From CAVURS01 sp963795385 (GTDB taxonomy: Bacteria; Actinomycetota; Actinomycetes; Actinomycetales; CAVURS01), in assembly GCA_963795385.1 (NCBI GenBank), contig CAWCHK010000009.1:1-64000 (forward strand): DNA of 64,000 nucleotides, given 5' to 3'. Numbering within the stretch: position 1 is the first letter of the stretch; the number at the start of each line of letters is the position of its first letter. Of this stretch, positions 37,648 through 45,974 are shown piece after piece. Made by a program: the position numbers and the translations under genes. The notes beneath the pieces are model-generated. The model made no database searches and had not been told where the DNA came from. It saw nothing but the letters and a program-made list of their open reading frames with translations.

Positions 37648-39264
37648 CGCGACGGCGGCGGCGCGGCGCGGATCGGCGGCGGCCGCCAGGGAGCCGTCCG
37701 GGCGGCACAGGGCCGCGGCGACCCCGCCGAAGAACATCGACCGGGCCGGGTGCTCGTACGTCGGCAGCCCGAGGTCCGGCATGGCCAGGTCGGCCTCGTA
37801 GTCGATCCGCACGGGGCTGACGGCGCGCTCGCTCGTGCCGTCCGACCCGTCGCCCCCGTCGGTCTCGGAAACGACGCCGGACAGGTGGCGCACGTGCAGC
37901 CGGGGCGCGTCCACGGCCGCCTGGAGACCGAGACCCCCCAGGGCGTAGCCGCCCAGCACCTGCAGGAGCGCGGTGGTGATCCGGTCGGCGCCCGGGCTGC
38001 CGACCGCGAGGACGGTCCCGTCGGCGTGCCGGCCGACCGACGGCGACATGTTCGAGCCGAGCCGGGTGCCAGGGGCGAGCGCGTGGACGCCTCTGCGGTT
38101 GAGCTCGGGCTCGCCGAGGCAGTTGTTGAGCAGGATCCCCGTGCCCGGGATGGTCGCGCCCGACCCGTAGCCCGCCGACGCCGTTGCGGCACAGGCCATC
38201 CCGTGCTCGTCGACAGCAGAGACGTGGATCGTGGACGATGACGCGTGAGCCACCGGGTCCCAGCCTTGCTGGACGAGGTCGAGCAGCTCCCGGCCGGCAG
38301 CGTCGAGGTCCTCGGCCAGGTCGAGCACCTCCAGCCGGTGGTCGAGCACGGCCCGCTGGATCGCCACGAGGCGGGCGACGTCCTCCGGTCGGCCGGGGCG
38401 GTAGCCCGACCGGGCGAGCAGCGTGAGCATCGCCGCGAGCACCGGCCCGCCGATCGACGGGGGCGGGTTGGTGGACAGCGTCCAGTCGGCCAGCCGCACC
38501 CGGATCGCCGGCCGCACGACGGCGGTGTACGCCGCGAGGTCCGTGGCCGTGATCAGTCCGCCCCGCCGGGCCATGTCGGCGGCCAGCACCTCGCCGAGGC
38601 TGCCGGTGTACATCGACGAGGGGCCCTCCACCGCCACGACCTCGAGCGCGGCCGCCAGGTCGGCGGAGCGGAGGGTCTCGCCGGCTGCGGCCGGCCGGCC
38701 GTCCGGATGGGACAGCCCGGCGGCCGACTCGGCGTCCCAGCCGAAGACGATGTCCCGCACCAGGTCCAGGTAGCTCGCGGCCGCCGTACCGAGCGGGAAC
38801 CCTTGCCGCGCAACGTCGATCGCCGGTCCGACGACCTCCGCCCACGGTGCCGCGCCGTAGCGCTCGTGGGCCAGGCCGAGCCCGGCCAGGGTGCCCGGCG
38901 TGGCCACCGAGCCCGGCCCGATCCAGAGTCGCAGCCCGCCGCCGTACGCCGTCTCCACCTGGGTCATGCCGCTGCCGAAGCGCTCGCGCGGGAGCCCGCG
39001 CCCGGGCATCTCCACGTTGCCGTCGACCGTGACCGGCGCCGTGCCGTCTGCGGGCTCGATGGTGACGAAGGCGCCGCCGGCCAGGCTCACGACGCCGGGC
39101 TCCGTGACACAGGCGACGAGGGTCGCGGCGACGGCGGCGTCGACCGCGTTGCCGCCGAGCGCGGCCACGTGCAACCCGGCCTCGGTGGCCTGGGTGCTGG
39201 TGGCGGCGACGGCCACCCGGGTCGGCCCGCGCCGCACCGACCGGAGGGGTGGCTGCTCGGGCAT
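37636..39264 (-). CDS. ggt: Gamma-glutamyltransferase family protein
   Basis: A 542-residue Ntn hydrolase precursor. The self-cleavage site and catalytic Thr lie in SSSTIHVSAVDEHGMACAAT (about residue 345), splitting large and small subunits. Also GGNAVDAAVAATLV near the N-terminus, TNPPPSIGGPVLAAML, LNNCLGEPELN and GSPGADRI. No secretion signal is seen (start MPEQPPLRSVRRGPTRVAVAAT), so it is probably a cytosolic gamma-glutamyl hydrolase or transferase, or an acylase relative. ATG 39264. The small subunit ends in VAVSD inside the octamer repeat. Confidence 0.9.
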   Translation of the reverse strand: MPEQPPLRSVRRGPTRVAVAATSTQATEAGLHVAALGGNAVDAAVAATLVACVTEPGVVSLAGGAFVTIEPADGTAPVTVDGNVEMPGRGLPRERFGSGMTQVETAYGGGLRLWIGPGSVATPGTLAGLGLAHERYGAAPWAEVVGPAIDVARQGFPLGTAAASYLDLVRDIVFGWDAESAAGLSHPDGRPAAAGETLRSADLAAALEVVAVEGPSSMYTGSLGEVLAADMARRGGLITATDLAAYTAVVRPAIRVRLADWTLSTNPPPSIGGPVLAAMLTLLARSGYRPGRPEDVARLVAIQRAVLDHRLEVLDLAEDLDAAGRELLDLVQQGWDPVAHASSSTIHVSAVDEHGMACAATASAGYGSGATIPGTGILLNNCLGEPELNRRGVHALAPGTRLGSNMSPSVGRHADGTVLAVGSPGADRITTALLQVLGGYALGGLGLQAAVDAPRLHVRHLSGVVSETDGGDGSDGTSERAVSPVRIDYEADLAMPDLGLPTYEHPARSMFFGGVAAALCRPDGSLAAAADPRRAAAVAVSD

Positions 39265-39356
39265 GCGCGAAGTCTGCCGCACGGCCCCACCGGCGAGGTC
39301 GGGCGCTCCCGGGACCGCTCCGGCCGGCCGCTCCCGGGACCGCCGCCGCATTCGGC

Positions 39357-40832
39357 CTAGAGCGGGTGGCGCGGGGGGACCGAGTGGACCGGCGACCCGC
39401 CGACCGGGCCGGTCGGGCCGGTGTGCGGGACCGACGGCCACGAGGGGCTGACCACCGAGCCGGCCCGTGGCGGGCGGGGCGGCGTGAACGGGCCGAGACC
39501 GTTCGGCGTGCCGAGCCCGGTCGGCCCGTCCCACCCGTCTGCCGCGTGGCAGACGACGGTCGAGCACGAGCCGTTGCTGCCGGCCGTGACGTCGTTGAGC
39601 TGGGCCGGCAGCCGGTAGGGCAGCGACGGCGGCTGCTCGGTGCCGGCCGGTGTCCCCGCGAGCGCGAAGACGCCCGCGATGATCGGTGCGGCCGCGCTGG
39701 TGCCGCCGTAGACGGTCCAGCCGCCGGCGCCGTAGGTCTGGTAGACGGCGACACCGGTCGAGGGATCGGCCACGGCGGAGACGTCGGTCGTGCCGCGCAG
39801 GGTGCAGGCGGTGACACCGGCCTGCCAGCCGGGGCGGGCCTCGTGGGTCGAGCAACTGCTCCCGGCACCGGACCACGCGCTCTCGGTCCAGCCGCGGGCG
39901 TTGGGTGCGGGGCTGAGCGAGGTGCCGCCGACGGCCACGACCCGGGGCGACGTCGCCGGGTAGCTCGGGCCGGCGGCGTACCCGGAGTCGCCGGAGGAGG
40001 CGGTGTAGACGACGCCGGTGGACTTGAAGTAGGCGCTGTCGTAGGCGGACGCGCTGCTGTTCTCGTCGCCGCCCCAGCTCATCGAGACGAAGGTCGCGCC
40101 CATGGTCGTCGCGCGCTTGACGGCCAGCAGCATGTCGCTGCCCGCGTCGTCGGACTCGACCAACGTGATGTGGCAGCGGGGGCAGACGGCCGAGACCATG
40201 TCGAGGTCGAGCGAGACCTCGCCGGCCCAGCCGGCGTCGGGCGCGGGCAGCGGGCTGGTAGCGCCGTTCTGGTTCACCTTGCGGAAGCAGCCGCTCGCCC
40301 TCGTGCAGGCCGGGAGGCCGAACTGGGCCCGGTACGCCGCGAGGTCGCTCTCCGCGTGCGGGTCGTCGAAGGCGTCGACGACGTACACGGTCTGGCCGGT
40401 GCCGGCGGTGGCGGAGGCGGTGGGCAGCGCGTACGCCGCGACCAGGTCGACCGGGTGCAGGCCGGCCGGGTTGACCGCGGCGCGGTAGGCCGGGGCCGAG
40501 GTGGAGCGCGCCGTGCTGCCGGCCGCCGGGGTGCGCGCGGGCAGGGCGGCGGCGTCGGTGCGGCGCAGGGCGAAGCAGGTGAAGTGCCCCCGGGCGACCC
40601 TCTGGCTGCAGGAGTGCACCGACGTGGGCCCCGGGGTCGCGGCGATCCGGTGCGCCGCGACGATCCGGTGCGCCGCGGCGCCGGCGACAGGCGCCGGCAG
40701 CGTCTGGGCGATGGCGGCGGGGGCGGCGAGCACGCCGAGTACGCCGAGGAGCAGTGAGGTGGCCAGGGTCGACCTGAGCCCTCCGGCGAGGTCGGCCGGG
40801 ACGGCGCGCAGCGCTCGGGCTGCGGGGCGCAT
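39357..40832 (-). CDS. Secreted sedolisin-like (S53) serine protease
   Basis: A 491-residue protein with a Sec signal peptide (ADLAGGLRSTLATSLLLGVLG ... APAAIAQ). The S53-like catalytic domain runs from YALPTASATAGTGQTVYVVDAF. The candidate Glu/Asp pair is in GEVSLDLDMVSAVCP, the oxyanion Asp region in VSMSWGGDENSSA and SSGDSGYAAG, and the nucleophile Ser in YGGTSAAAPIIAG. The C-terminal tail is Pro/Gly/Ser-rich. Several paired Cys suit an extracellular protein. ATG 40832 is chosen over an upstream start for its GGAG site 5-6 nt away. Probably acid-tolerant endopeptidase. Confidence 0.85.
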   Translation of the reverse strand: MRPAARALRAVPADLAGGLRSTLATSLLLGVLGVLAAPAAIAQTLPAPVAGAAAHRIVAAHRIAATPGPTSVHSCSQRVARGHFTCFALRRTDAAALPARTPAAGSTARSTSAPAYRAAVNPAGLHPVDLVAAYALPTASATAGTGQTVYVVDAFDDPHAESDLAAYRAQFGLPACTRASGCFRKVNQNGATSPLPAPDAGWAGEVSLDLDMVSAVCPRCHITLVESDDAGSDMLLAVKRATTMGATFVSMSWGGDENSSASAYDSAYFKSTGVVYTASSGDSGYAAGPSYPATSPRVVAVGGTSLSPAPNARGWTESAWSGAGSSCSTHEARPGWQAGVTACTLRGTTDVSAVADPSTGVAVYQTYGAGGWTVYGGTSAAAPIIAGVFALAGTPAGTEQPPSLPYRLPAQLNDVTAGSNGSCSTVVCHAADGWDGPTGLGTPNGLGPFTPPRPPRAGSVVSPSWPSVPHTGPTGPVGGSPVHSVPPRHPL

Positions 40833-41026
40833 GGAGACTCCGAACTGCCGGCGGCTGCTGGCGGGGCAGGGGCGCACGGCGGCGGCGTACCGCGCGGGCC
40901 TTCTGCCTGAAGTTACGGCAGTCCGTAGCCGCTGGACTACACACTGTCACCCGATCGGCGGCAGGATGGCCGGGTTTGCGGTGACTCCGGGGGTTCAGCC
41001 GGGGGCGGTCGGGCCCGGAGCCGGGG

Positions 41027-41722
41027 TCAGAACAGCCGGGAGTCCGGGTCGTCGACCCCTCGCATCGCGTCGTAGTCCAGGGTCACGCAGCGGATCCCAC
41101 GGTCGGTTGCCAGCACCCGGGCCTGCGGCTTGATCTCCTGGGCGGCGAAGACGCCGATGACCGGGGCGAGCAGCGGGTCGCGGTTCATCAGGTCGAGGTA
41201 GCGGGTGAGCTGCTCGACACCGTCGATCTCGCCCCGCCGCTTGATCTCGACGGCCACGCTCACGCCTGCCGGGTCGCGGGCCAGGATGTCGACCGGGCCG
41301 ATCGCGGTCATGTACTCCCGGCGGACCAGTGTGTGGCCCGGCCCCAGGACCTGGATCTGCTCGGACAGCAACCGCTGCAGGTGCGCCTCGACGCCGTCCT
41401 TGACCAGGCCGGGGTCGACGCCGAGATCGTGCCGGGCGTCGTGCTGGATCTCGTGCAGCCGGACCACGAGCCGGTCGTCGGTCTTCGCGTGCTGGACGGT
41501 CCAGACCGCGGTGACGCCGAGGTCGGCGTCGGCCGGCTCGGGGTCGCTCTCGGCCAGCGTGCAGGGCGGGCTCATCCAGTTCAGCGGCTTGTAGGACCCG
41601 CCGTCACTGTGCACCAGCACGCTGCCGTCGGCCTTGACCAGGAGCAGGCGGGTCGCCAGCGGGAGGTGCGCAGTCAGCCGGCCGACGTAGTCCACGCTGC
41701 AGCGGGCGATCACCAGGCGCAC
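41027..41722 (-). CDS. nucS: Mismatch-specific endonuclease EndoMS/NucS
   Basis: A 231-residue homodimeric nuclease that cuts both strands at G:T, T:T or G:G mismatches, replacing MutS/MutL in actinobacteria and some archaea. N-terminal DNA-binding domain (MRLVIARCSVDYVGRL, SYKPLNWMSPP) and C-terminal RecB-like nuclease with GPVDILARD and VAVEIKRRGEIDGVEQL (D, E-x-K catalytic residues) followed by QLTRYLDLMNRD. The extreme C-terminus DDPDSRLF resembles the beta-clamp-binding tail. GTG 41722 is 6 nt after TAGGGT (minus strand, 41734-41729), so leaderless. Confidence 0.95.
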   Translation of the reverse strand: MRLVIARCSVDYVGRLTAHLPLATRLLLVKADGSVLVHSDGGSYKPLNWMSPPCTLAESDPEPADADLGVTAVWTVQHAKTDDRLVVRLHEIQHDARHDLGVDPGLVKDGVEAHLQRLLSEQIQVLGPGHTLVRREYMTAIGPVDILARDPAGVSVAVEIKRRGEIDGVEQLTRYLDLMNRDPLLAPVIGVFAAQEIKPQARVLATDRGIRCVTLDYDAMRGVDDPDSRLF

Positions 41723-41819
41723 CCCGGCACCCTAACCGCACCACCCGGCGGCCTGCCGCGACAGCGGTCTGGCGCGACAGGGCTGCGCAGTCGGCTGCCG
41801 GCCGGGGAGACTCTCCGTC

Positions 41820-42380
41820 ATGGAGCGCCTGGGCGGTCGCGAGGTCTACCGCAACGACTGGATGGCCGTGCGGGAGGACCGGGTCCGCCGGCTCGACGGC
41901 AGCGAGGGCGTCTACGGGGTGGTCGACAAGCCGGACTTCGCCCTCGTGCTGCCGCGGGGCGAGGGCGGCTTCTGGCTGGTCGAGCAGTTCCGGTACGCCG
42001 TGCAGCGACGGGCCTGGGAGTTCCCGCAGGGCTCGTGGGCCCACGGCGACGGAGCCGAGGGCGGCTCGGCGGCGGAGCTGGCCCGCAACGAGCTGGCCGA
42101 GGAGACCGGGCTGCGGGCCGGCGCGCTGGAGCACCTGGGCCGGCTGCACGCGGCGTACGGCTTCTGCTCGCAGGGGTTCGACGTCTTCCTGGCCGCCGAC
42201 CTCGAGCCCGGCCCGCCGCGCCGCGAGCCGACCGAGCTCGACATGGCCCAGCGGTTCGTCCGGGACGAGGAGCTCGCGGCCATGGTGCGGGACGGGTCGA
42301 TCACGGACGCGCCGTCGCTCGCCGCCCTCACGCTCTACCGCCTCCGAGCCCACAACGGTGCAACTACGCGTCAGGCCTGA
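41820..42380 (+). CDS. NUDIX hydrolase, ADP-ribose pyrophosphatase-like
   Basis: A 186-residue protein. Before the Nudix helix it has VDKPDFALVLPRGEGGFWLVEQFRY and WEFPQGSW, as in ADP-ribose/nucleoside-diphosphate-sugar pyrophosphatases. The Nudix box reads AAELARNELAEETGL, with R-E-x-x-E-E kept except Asn between R and E. An AYGFCSQGFDVFLA strand follows. The last eight residues NGATTRQA are encoded by a palindrome shared with the convergent gene. Intact. Confidence 0.88.
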   Translation: MERLGGREVYRNDWMAVREDRVRRLDGSEGVYGVVDKPDFALVLPRGEGGFWLVEQFRYAVQRRAWEFPQGSWAHGDGAEGGSAAELARNELAEETGLRAGALEHLGRLHAAYGFCSQGFDVFLAADLEPGPPRREPTELDMAQRFVRDEELAAMVRDGSITDAPSLAALTLYRLRAHNGATTRQA

Positions 42381-42398
42381 CGCGTAGTTGCACCGTTG
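42353..42398. terminator. Perfect 46-bp palindrome, coding on both strands and bidirectional terminator
   Basis: The block from 42353 (CAACGGTGCAACTACGCG ...) to 42398 is a 23+23 bp perfect inverted repeat with no loop, centred between 42375 and 42376. It contains the stop codons of both convergent genes (TGA 42378-42380 on plus, 42373-42371 on minus) and the codons for the last eight residues of each, so both proteins end NGATTRQA. Confidence 0.9.
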
Positions 42399-43273
42399 CG
42401 GTCGGATCCGGGCGGATCCGGGCGGGCCGGGCCCTCGGTCACCGCGGCGACCCGGGTGAGCCCGATCGCCCCGCCGACGGTCGCGACGAAGCCCGCCACG
42501 GCCACGACCGCGAACCCGGGCCGCGGCGAGTCGTCCAGCGCCACCAGCCCGATGATCGAGGGCACCACGGTCTCGACGGCGAAGGTCACACCGGTGACCG
42601 TCGTGACCTTGCCCCGGGCCAGCGCCGAGGCGTAGGCGGTCACGCCGACCGCGCCGTAGCCGACCAGGGCGTACGGCGTCGGGCCGGACAGGACGTGCCA
42701 CCAGGGGTCCGGGATCGCCAGCGTCCGCTCGGCCAGGCCCATGCCGCTGAACGCCAGGCCGCAGGTGACGGCCATCGCCGCCGACGAACCGCTCCGCAGG
42801 GTCAGCCAGGCGACACCGGCGATCGCCGCGACGCCCGCGAGCAGGACCCAGGGGGCCGCTCCGGACAACGACCGCGCGGGCCCCGGGGAGGAGCTCGCGG
42901 CCAGCAGCACCAGTCCCGTCCCGACGACGACGAGCGCGCCGACCTCGCGACGGTGCAGCTGCAGGCCCAGCACCGGTACGGCGACGACCGCGGTCACCGC
43001 GATCGAGGCGGCGATGCACGACTCGACGATGAACAGCGGGAGATGTTGCAGCGCAACCGCTGTCGCCACGGCCCCGATGAAGTCCAGCACCGACCCCGCG
43101 ACGTACCAGCGGTCGGCGACCAGCCGCAGCAGCCCCGAGGCCGACTCGCTCCCGGACGGCCCACCACCCTCGGCTGCGACGGCCTCCCGCCGGCGTACGC
43201 CGATCGCCTGCCAGACACTGGCGACGCCGAACAGGACGGCCGACCCCAGGGACAGCACCAGGCCGAGGATCAC
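42371..43273 (-). CDS. DMT-family multi-pass membrane protein
   Basis: A 300-residue integral membrane protein with nine to ten hydrophobic segments in two halves, from ILGLVLSLGSAVLFGVASVWQAIG at the N-terminus to VVAVAGFVATVGGAIGLTRVAA at the end. Overall it resembles EamA/DMT or NIPA-like transporters; no substrate motif can be named. A hydrophilic loop (GGGPSGSESASG) follows helix 1. GTG 43273. The C-terminus after the last helix is polar and ends NGATTRQA, overlapping the NUDIX gene tail by 10 bp. Confidence 0.78.
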   Translation of the reverse strand: MILGLVLSLGSAVLFGVASVWQAIGVRRREAVAAEGGGPSGSESASGLLRLVADRWYVAGSVLDFIGAVATAVALQHLPLFIVESCIAASIAVTAVVAVPVLGLQLHRREVGALVVVGTGLVLLAASSSPGPARSLSGAAPWVLLAGVAAIAGVAWLTLRSGSSAAMAVTCGLAFSGMGLAERTLAIPDPWWHVLSGPTPYALVGYGAVGVTAYASALARGKVTTVTGVTFAVETVVPSIIGLVALDDSPRPGFAVVAVAGFVATVGGAIGLTRVAAVTEGPARPDPPGSDRNGATTRQA

Positions 43274-43364
43274 GGGCCGATCATGGCAGTGCCCACCTCC
43301 CGGCCGGGTCTGGGAGGATCACGAGGCACCAGCCGGCGTTCGACAGACGAGGGAGTGGCCCGCG

Positions 43365-45143
43365 ATGAGGCGTGAGTTCCGCAAGGTCGGGGTCATCGGG
43401 CTCGGCACGATGGGCGCGGGCATCGTCGAGGTCTTCGCCCGCAACGGGCTGGACGTCATCGGGCTGGAGTCCAGCGACGCGGCCCTCGAGCACGGCCGCG
43501 GGGTCCTGCAGCACTCGACCGACCGGGCCGTCGCGCGTGGCAAGCTCACCCCCGAGGACCAGGCCGCGCTGCTCTCGCACGTGCGCTTCAGCACGGCACT
43601 GGAGGACCTGGCCGACCGTGAGCTGGTCGTCGAGGCCGTGCCCGAGCACCTGGACCTCAAGCGCGAGATCTTCGGCAAGCTCGACTCGATCGTCAGCGCG
43701 GACGCCATCCTGGCCACCAACACCTCCAGCCTGTCGGTGACCGAGATCTCGGTCGCGACGCACAACCCGCGCCGGGTCGTCGGGATGCACTTCTTCAACC
43801 CCGCGCCGGTGCTGAAGTTCGTCGAGGTCATCCGCACCGTCGTGACCGAGGACGACGTGGTCGACGACGTCCAGGCGCTCGCGCAGCGGCTCGGCAAGAT
43901 GCCGGTCGTCGTCGGCGACAAGGCCGGGTTCATCGCCAACGCGCTGCTGTTCGGCTACCTCAACCACGCGGTCTCGCTGTTCGAGTCGCGGTACGCCAGC
44001 CGCGAGGACATCGATGCCGCCATGACGCTGGGCTGCGGCCTCCCGATGGGACCGTTGGCCCTGATGGACCTGATCGGCCTCGACACGGCCTACGAGATCC
44101 TGGACACGATGTACAAGCAGGGTCGCGACCGGCTGCACGCCCCCAGCCCGATCCTGCGGCAGATGTCGACGGCCGGGCTCAAGGGCCGCAAGACCGGCAA
44201 GGGCTTCTACACGTACGACGAGGCCGGGTCGAGCACCGTGGTCGACGACGCGCTGACCCCGAGCGACACAGTTGCCGCTGGACAAGGGTTGCGTCAGGTC
44301 GAGACCGTCGGGGTCGTCGGGTCGGGCACGATGGCGGCCGGCATCGCCGAGGTGTTCGCCAAGGCCGGCTTCGCGGTGACGCTGGTGGCGCGCAGCGCGG
44401 ACGCGCAGGCCCGCGCGCACAGCACCATCGGCAAGAGCCTGGAGAAGGCCGTGCAGCGCGGCAAGCTGGACGACGCCGAGCGCTCGGCCGCGCTGGAGGG
44501 GCTGACCGTGAGCACCAGCCTGGACGACCTCGCCGGCGCGGACCTCGTGGTCGAGGCCGTGGTGGAGGAGCTCGACGTCAAGCAGGCGCTGTTCGAGAAC
44601 CTCGACGAGATCTGCAAGCCCGGCGCCATCCTCGCGACGACCACCTCGTCGTTGCCCGTGGTCGAGTGCGCGGTGGCCACCAAGCGCCCGGCCGACGTCG
44701 TCGGCCTGCACTTCTTCAACCCCGCGCCCGTCATGCGACTGGTCGAGGTCGTGCCTACCGTCACCACCGCTCCGGACGTCGTCGCGACGGCGCGCAGCAT
44801 CGTGGAGCGCCTCGGCAAGCACCCGGTGCTCTGCGGTGACCGCTCCGGCTTCATCGTCAACGCCCTGCTGTTCCCCTACCTGAACGACGCCGTCAAGATG
44901 CTGCAGGCGCACTACGCCGGCGTCGAGGACATCGACACGGCGATGAAGACCGGCTGCGGCTACCCGATGGGGCCGTTCGAGCTGCTCGACGCCGTAGGGC
45001 TGGACGTGTCACTGGCGATCCAGCGCCAGCTCTACCTGGAGTTCCGCGAGCCCGGCTTCGCGCCGGCGCCGCTGCTGGAGCAGCTCGTGACGGCGGGCTA
45101 CCTGGGGCGCAAGAGCGGCCGCGGCTTCCGCGACTACACCTGA
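43365..45143 (+). CDS. Double-domain 3-hydroxyacyl-CoA dehydrogenase
   Basis: A 592-residue protein made of two tandem complete 3-hydroxyacyl-CoA dehydrogenases. Unit 1 (about 1-285) has VGVIGLGTMGAGIVEVFA, ATNTSSLSVTEI and GMHFFNPAPVLKFVEVI, ending GRKTGKGFYTYDE. Unit 2 (about 305-592) has VGVVGSGTMAAGIAEVFA, ATTTSSLPVVE and GLHFFNPAPVMRLVEVV, ending GRKSGRGFRDYT. Both keep the catalytic His/Glu. The duplicated form is, as I recall, common in Streptomyces relatives. It serves beta-oxidation or C4-CoA metabolism. ATG 43365. It is divergent from the DMT gene. Confidence 0.93.
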   Translation: MRREFRKVGVIGLGTMGAGIVEVFARNGLDVIGLESSDAALEHGRGVLQHSTDRAVARGKLTPEDQAALLSHVRFSTALEDLADRELVVEAVPEHLDLKREIFGKLDSIVSADAILATNTSSLSVTEISVATHNPRRVVGMHFFNPAPVLKFVEVIRTVVTEDDVVDDVQALAQRLGKMPVVVGDKAGFIANALLFGYLNHAVSLFESRYASREDIDAAMTLGCGLPMGPLALMDLIGLDTAYEILDTMYKQGRDRLHAPSPILRQMSTAGLKGRKTGKGFYTYDEAGSSTVVDDALTPSDTVAAGQGLRQVETVGVVGSGTMAAGIAEVFAKAGFAVTLVARSADAQARAHSTIGKSLEKAVQRGKLDDAERSAALEGLTVSTSLDDLAGADLVVEAVVEELDVKQALFENLDEICKPGAILATTTSSLPVVECAVATKRPADVVGLHFFNPAPVMRLVEVVPTVTTAPDVVATARSIVERLGKHPVLCGDRSGFIVNALLFPYLNDAVKMLQAHYAGVEDIDTAMKTGCGYPMGPFELLDAVGLDVSLAIQRQLYLEFREPGFAPAPLLEQLVTAGYLGRKSGRGFRDYT

Positions 45144-45210
45144 GCCGTCGACTACACCTGAGCGACCGAGCCACCGAGCCACCGAGCCACCGAGCCACTG
45201 AGTCACTGAC
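45130..45210. repeat. Duplicated gene end plus tandem octamers
   Basis: The last codons and stop of the dehydrogenase (CGACTACACCTGAGC, 45130-45144) are repeated exactly at 45150-45164. Then come about four copies of CGAGCCAC grading into GAGTCACTGAC. No gene. It fills the whole 67-bp gap to the next start. Confidence 0.75.
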
Positions 45211-45540
45211 ATGCCACGGAGCAACCGGGTCCGGCGCGGCGGGCGCCGGCTGCCGACGTCCACCGGCCCGGCCTCGCCCGGCGCCGATGACCTCGACGTA
45301 CGCCGCGCGCTCGCGGGCACCGAGCGGGTCGAGTCCCACGCCGACGGCGAGTGGTACGTCCGGGCCGTGAACGGCGGCGTCTCGGCCAAGGCCTACCGCT
45401 GCCCGGGCTGCAACCAGGAGATCCCCGCAGGCGTCTCGCACGTCGTCGCGTGGCCCGCCGACGGCATGCTCGACGTCACCGACCGCCGGCACTGGCACAC
45501 GCCGTGCTGGCGGGCCCGGGCCAGCCGCCGCCCGCGCTGA
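45211..45540 (+). CDS. Conserved actinobacterial protein with Cys/His zinc-like motif
   Basis: A 109-residue soluble basic protein. The N-terminal third is Arg/Gly/Pro-rich and likely disordered. The folded part reads VESHADGEWYVRAVNGGVSAKAYRCPGCNQEI (given here in pieces: YRCPGC, then PAGVSHVVAWP) and RRHWHTPCWRAR. C-P-G-C with H-x-x-C downstream looks like a zinc site. It resembles small proteins often called ATP/GTP-binding in actinobacterial annotation, without evidence. Its stop is 2 nt from that of the convergent DUF952 gene. Confidence 0.7.
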   Translation: MPRSNRVRRGGRRLPTSTGPASPGADDLDVRRALAGTERVESHADGEWYVRAVNGGVSAKAYRCPGCNQEIPAGVSHVVAWPADGMLDVTDRRHWHTPCWRARASRRPR

Positions 45541-45542
45541 GA

Positions 45543-45974
45543 TCAGCCGGGCGGGCTCGGGGCGAGGTCGTACGCCGTCAGGTCGGGCAGCTCCCACGGG
45601 GGAGGCTCGGCTGAGCCACCGGATGAGCCCGGACGCCTGACCGTGATCGCCGCGACGACCGGGTTGGCCTCTCCCACAACGGTTGTCGGCACCACGCCGT
45701 AGATGTGTGGGAACGGCCCGGGAGCTCCCGGCACCTCGTCCCATCGCACCGGCGACCCTGCGGCGTCCAGCGCCTCGACGTCCAGCACCAGCAGCACCAC
45801 CTCGGCCACGTCGGCGTAGAAGCCGTCGAGGACCCCGCTCAGCTGGGCCCGCGTGCTGGCGTGGATGAAGCCCTCGTCGGCGAGCGTCCGGCCGCGCGAG
45901 GAGACGGCGTAGCTGCCGGCCTCCAGCGCGGCCGCCCAGTCCGGGGCCAGTGCCGCATGCAGGATCCGGCTCAC
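45543..45974 (-). CDS. DUF952 family protein
   Basis: A 143-residue protein. MSRILHAALAPDWAAALEAGSY, DEGFIHASTRAQLSGVLDGFYAD, VLLVLDVEAL and GPFPHIYGVVPTTVV are the conserved blocks of DUF952, a small alpha/beta family with a His-Ala-Ser-Thr motif; biochemical role unknown. The last 40 residues are Pro/Gly-rich. ATG 45974 overlaps the stop of the upstream GH15 gene by 4 nt (ATGA), so the two are coupled. Confidence 0.85.
   Translation of the reverse strand: MSRILHAALAPDWAAALEAGSYAVSSRGRTLADEGFIHASTRAQLSGVLDGFYADVAEVVLLVLDVEALDAAGSPVRWDEVPGAPGPFPHIYGVVPTTVVGEANPVVAAITVRRPGSSGGSAEPPPWELPDLTAYDLAPSPPG

Noticed and set aside
37636..40950. Apparent 1104-residue fusion of the S53 protease region with gamma-glutamyltransferase
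   Set aside because: The upstream part of that frame is out of phase with the protease; ggt and the protease each have their own start, stop and fold.
45537..45548. Small palindrome GCTGA-GA-TCAGC between two convergent genes as a special element
   Set aside because: Two facing TGA codons two bases apart produce most of this symmetry automatically.
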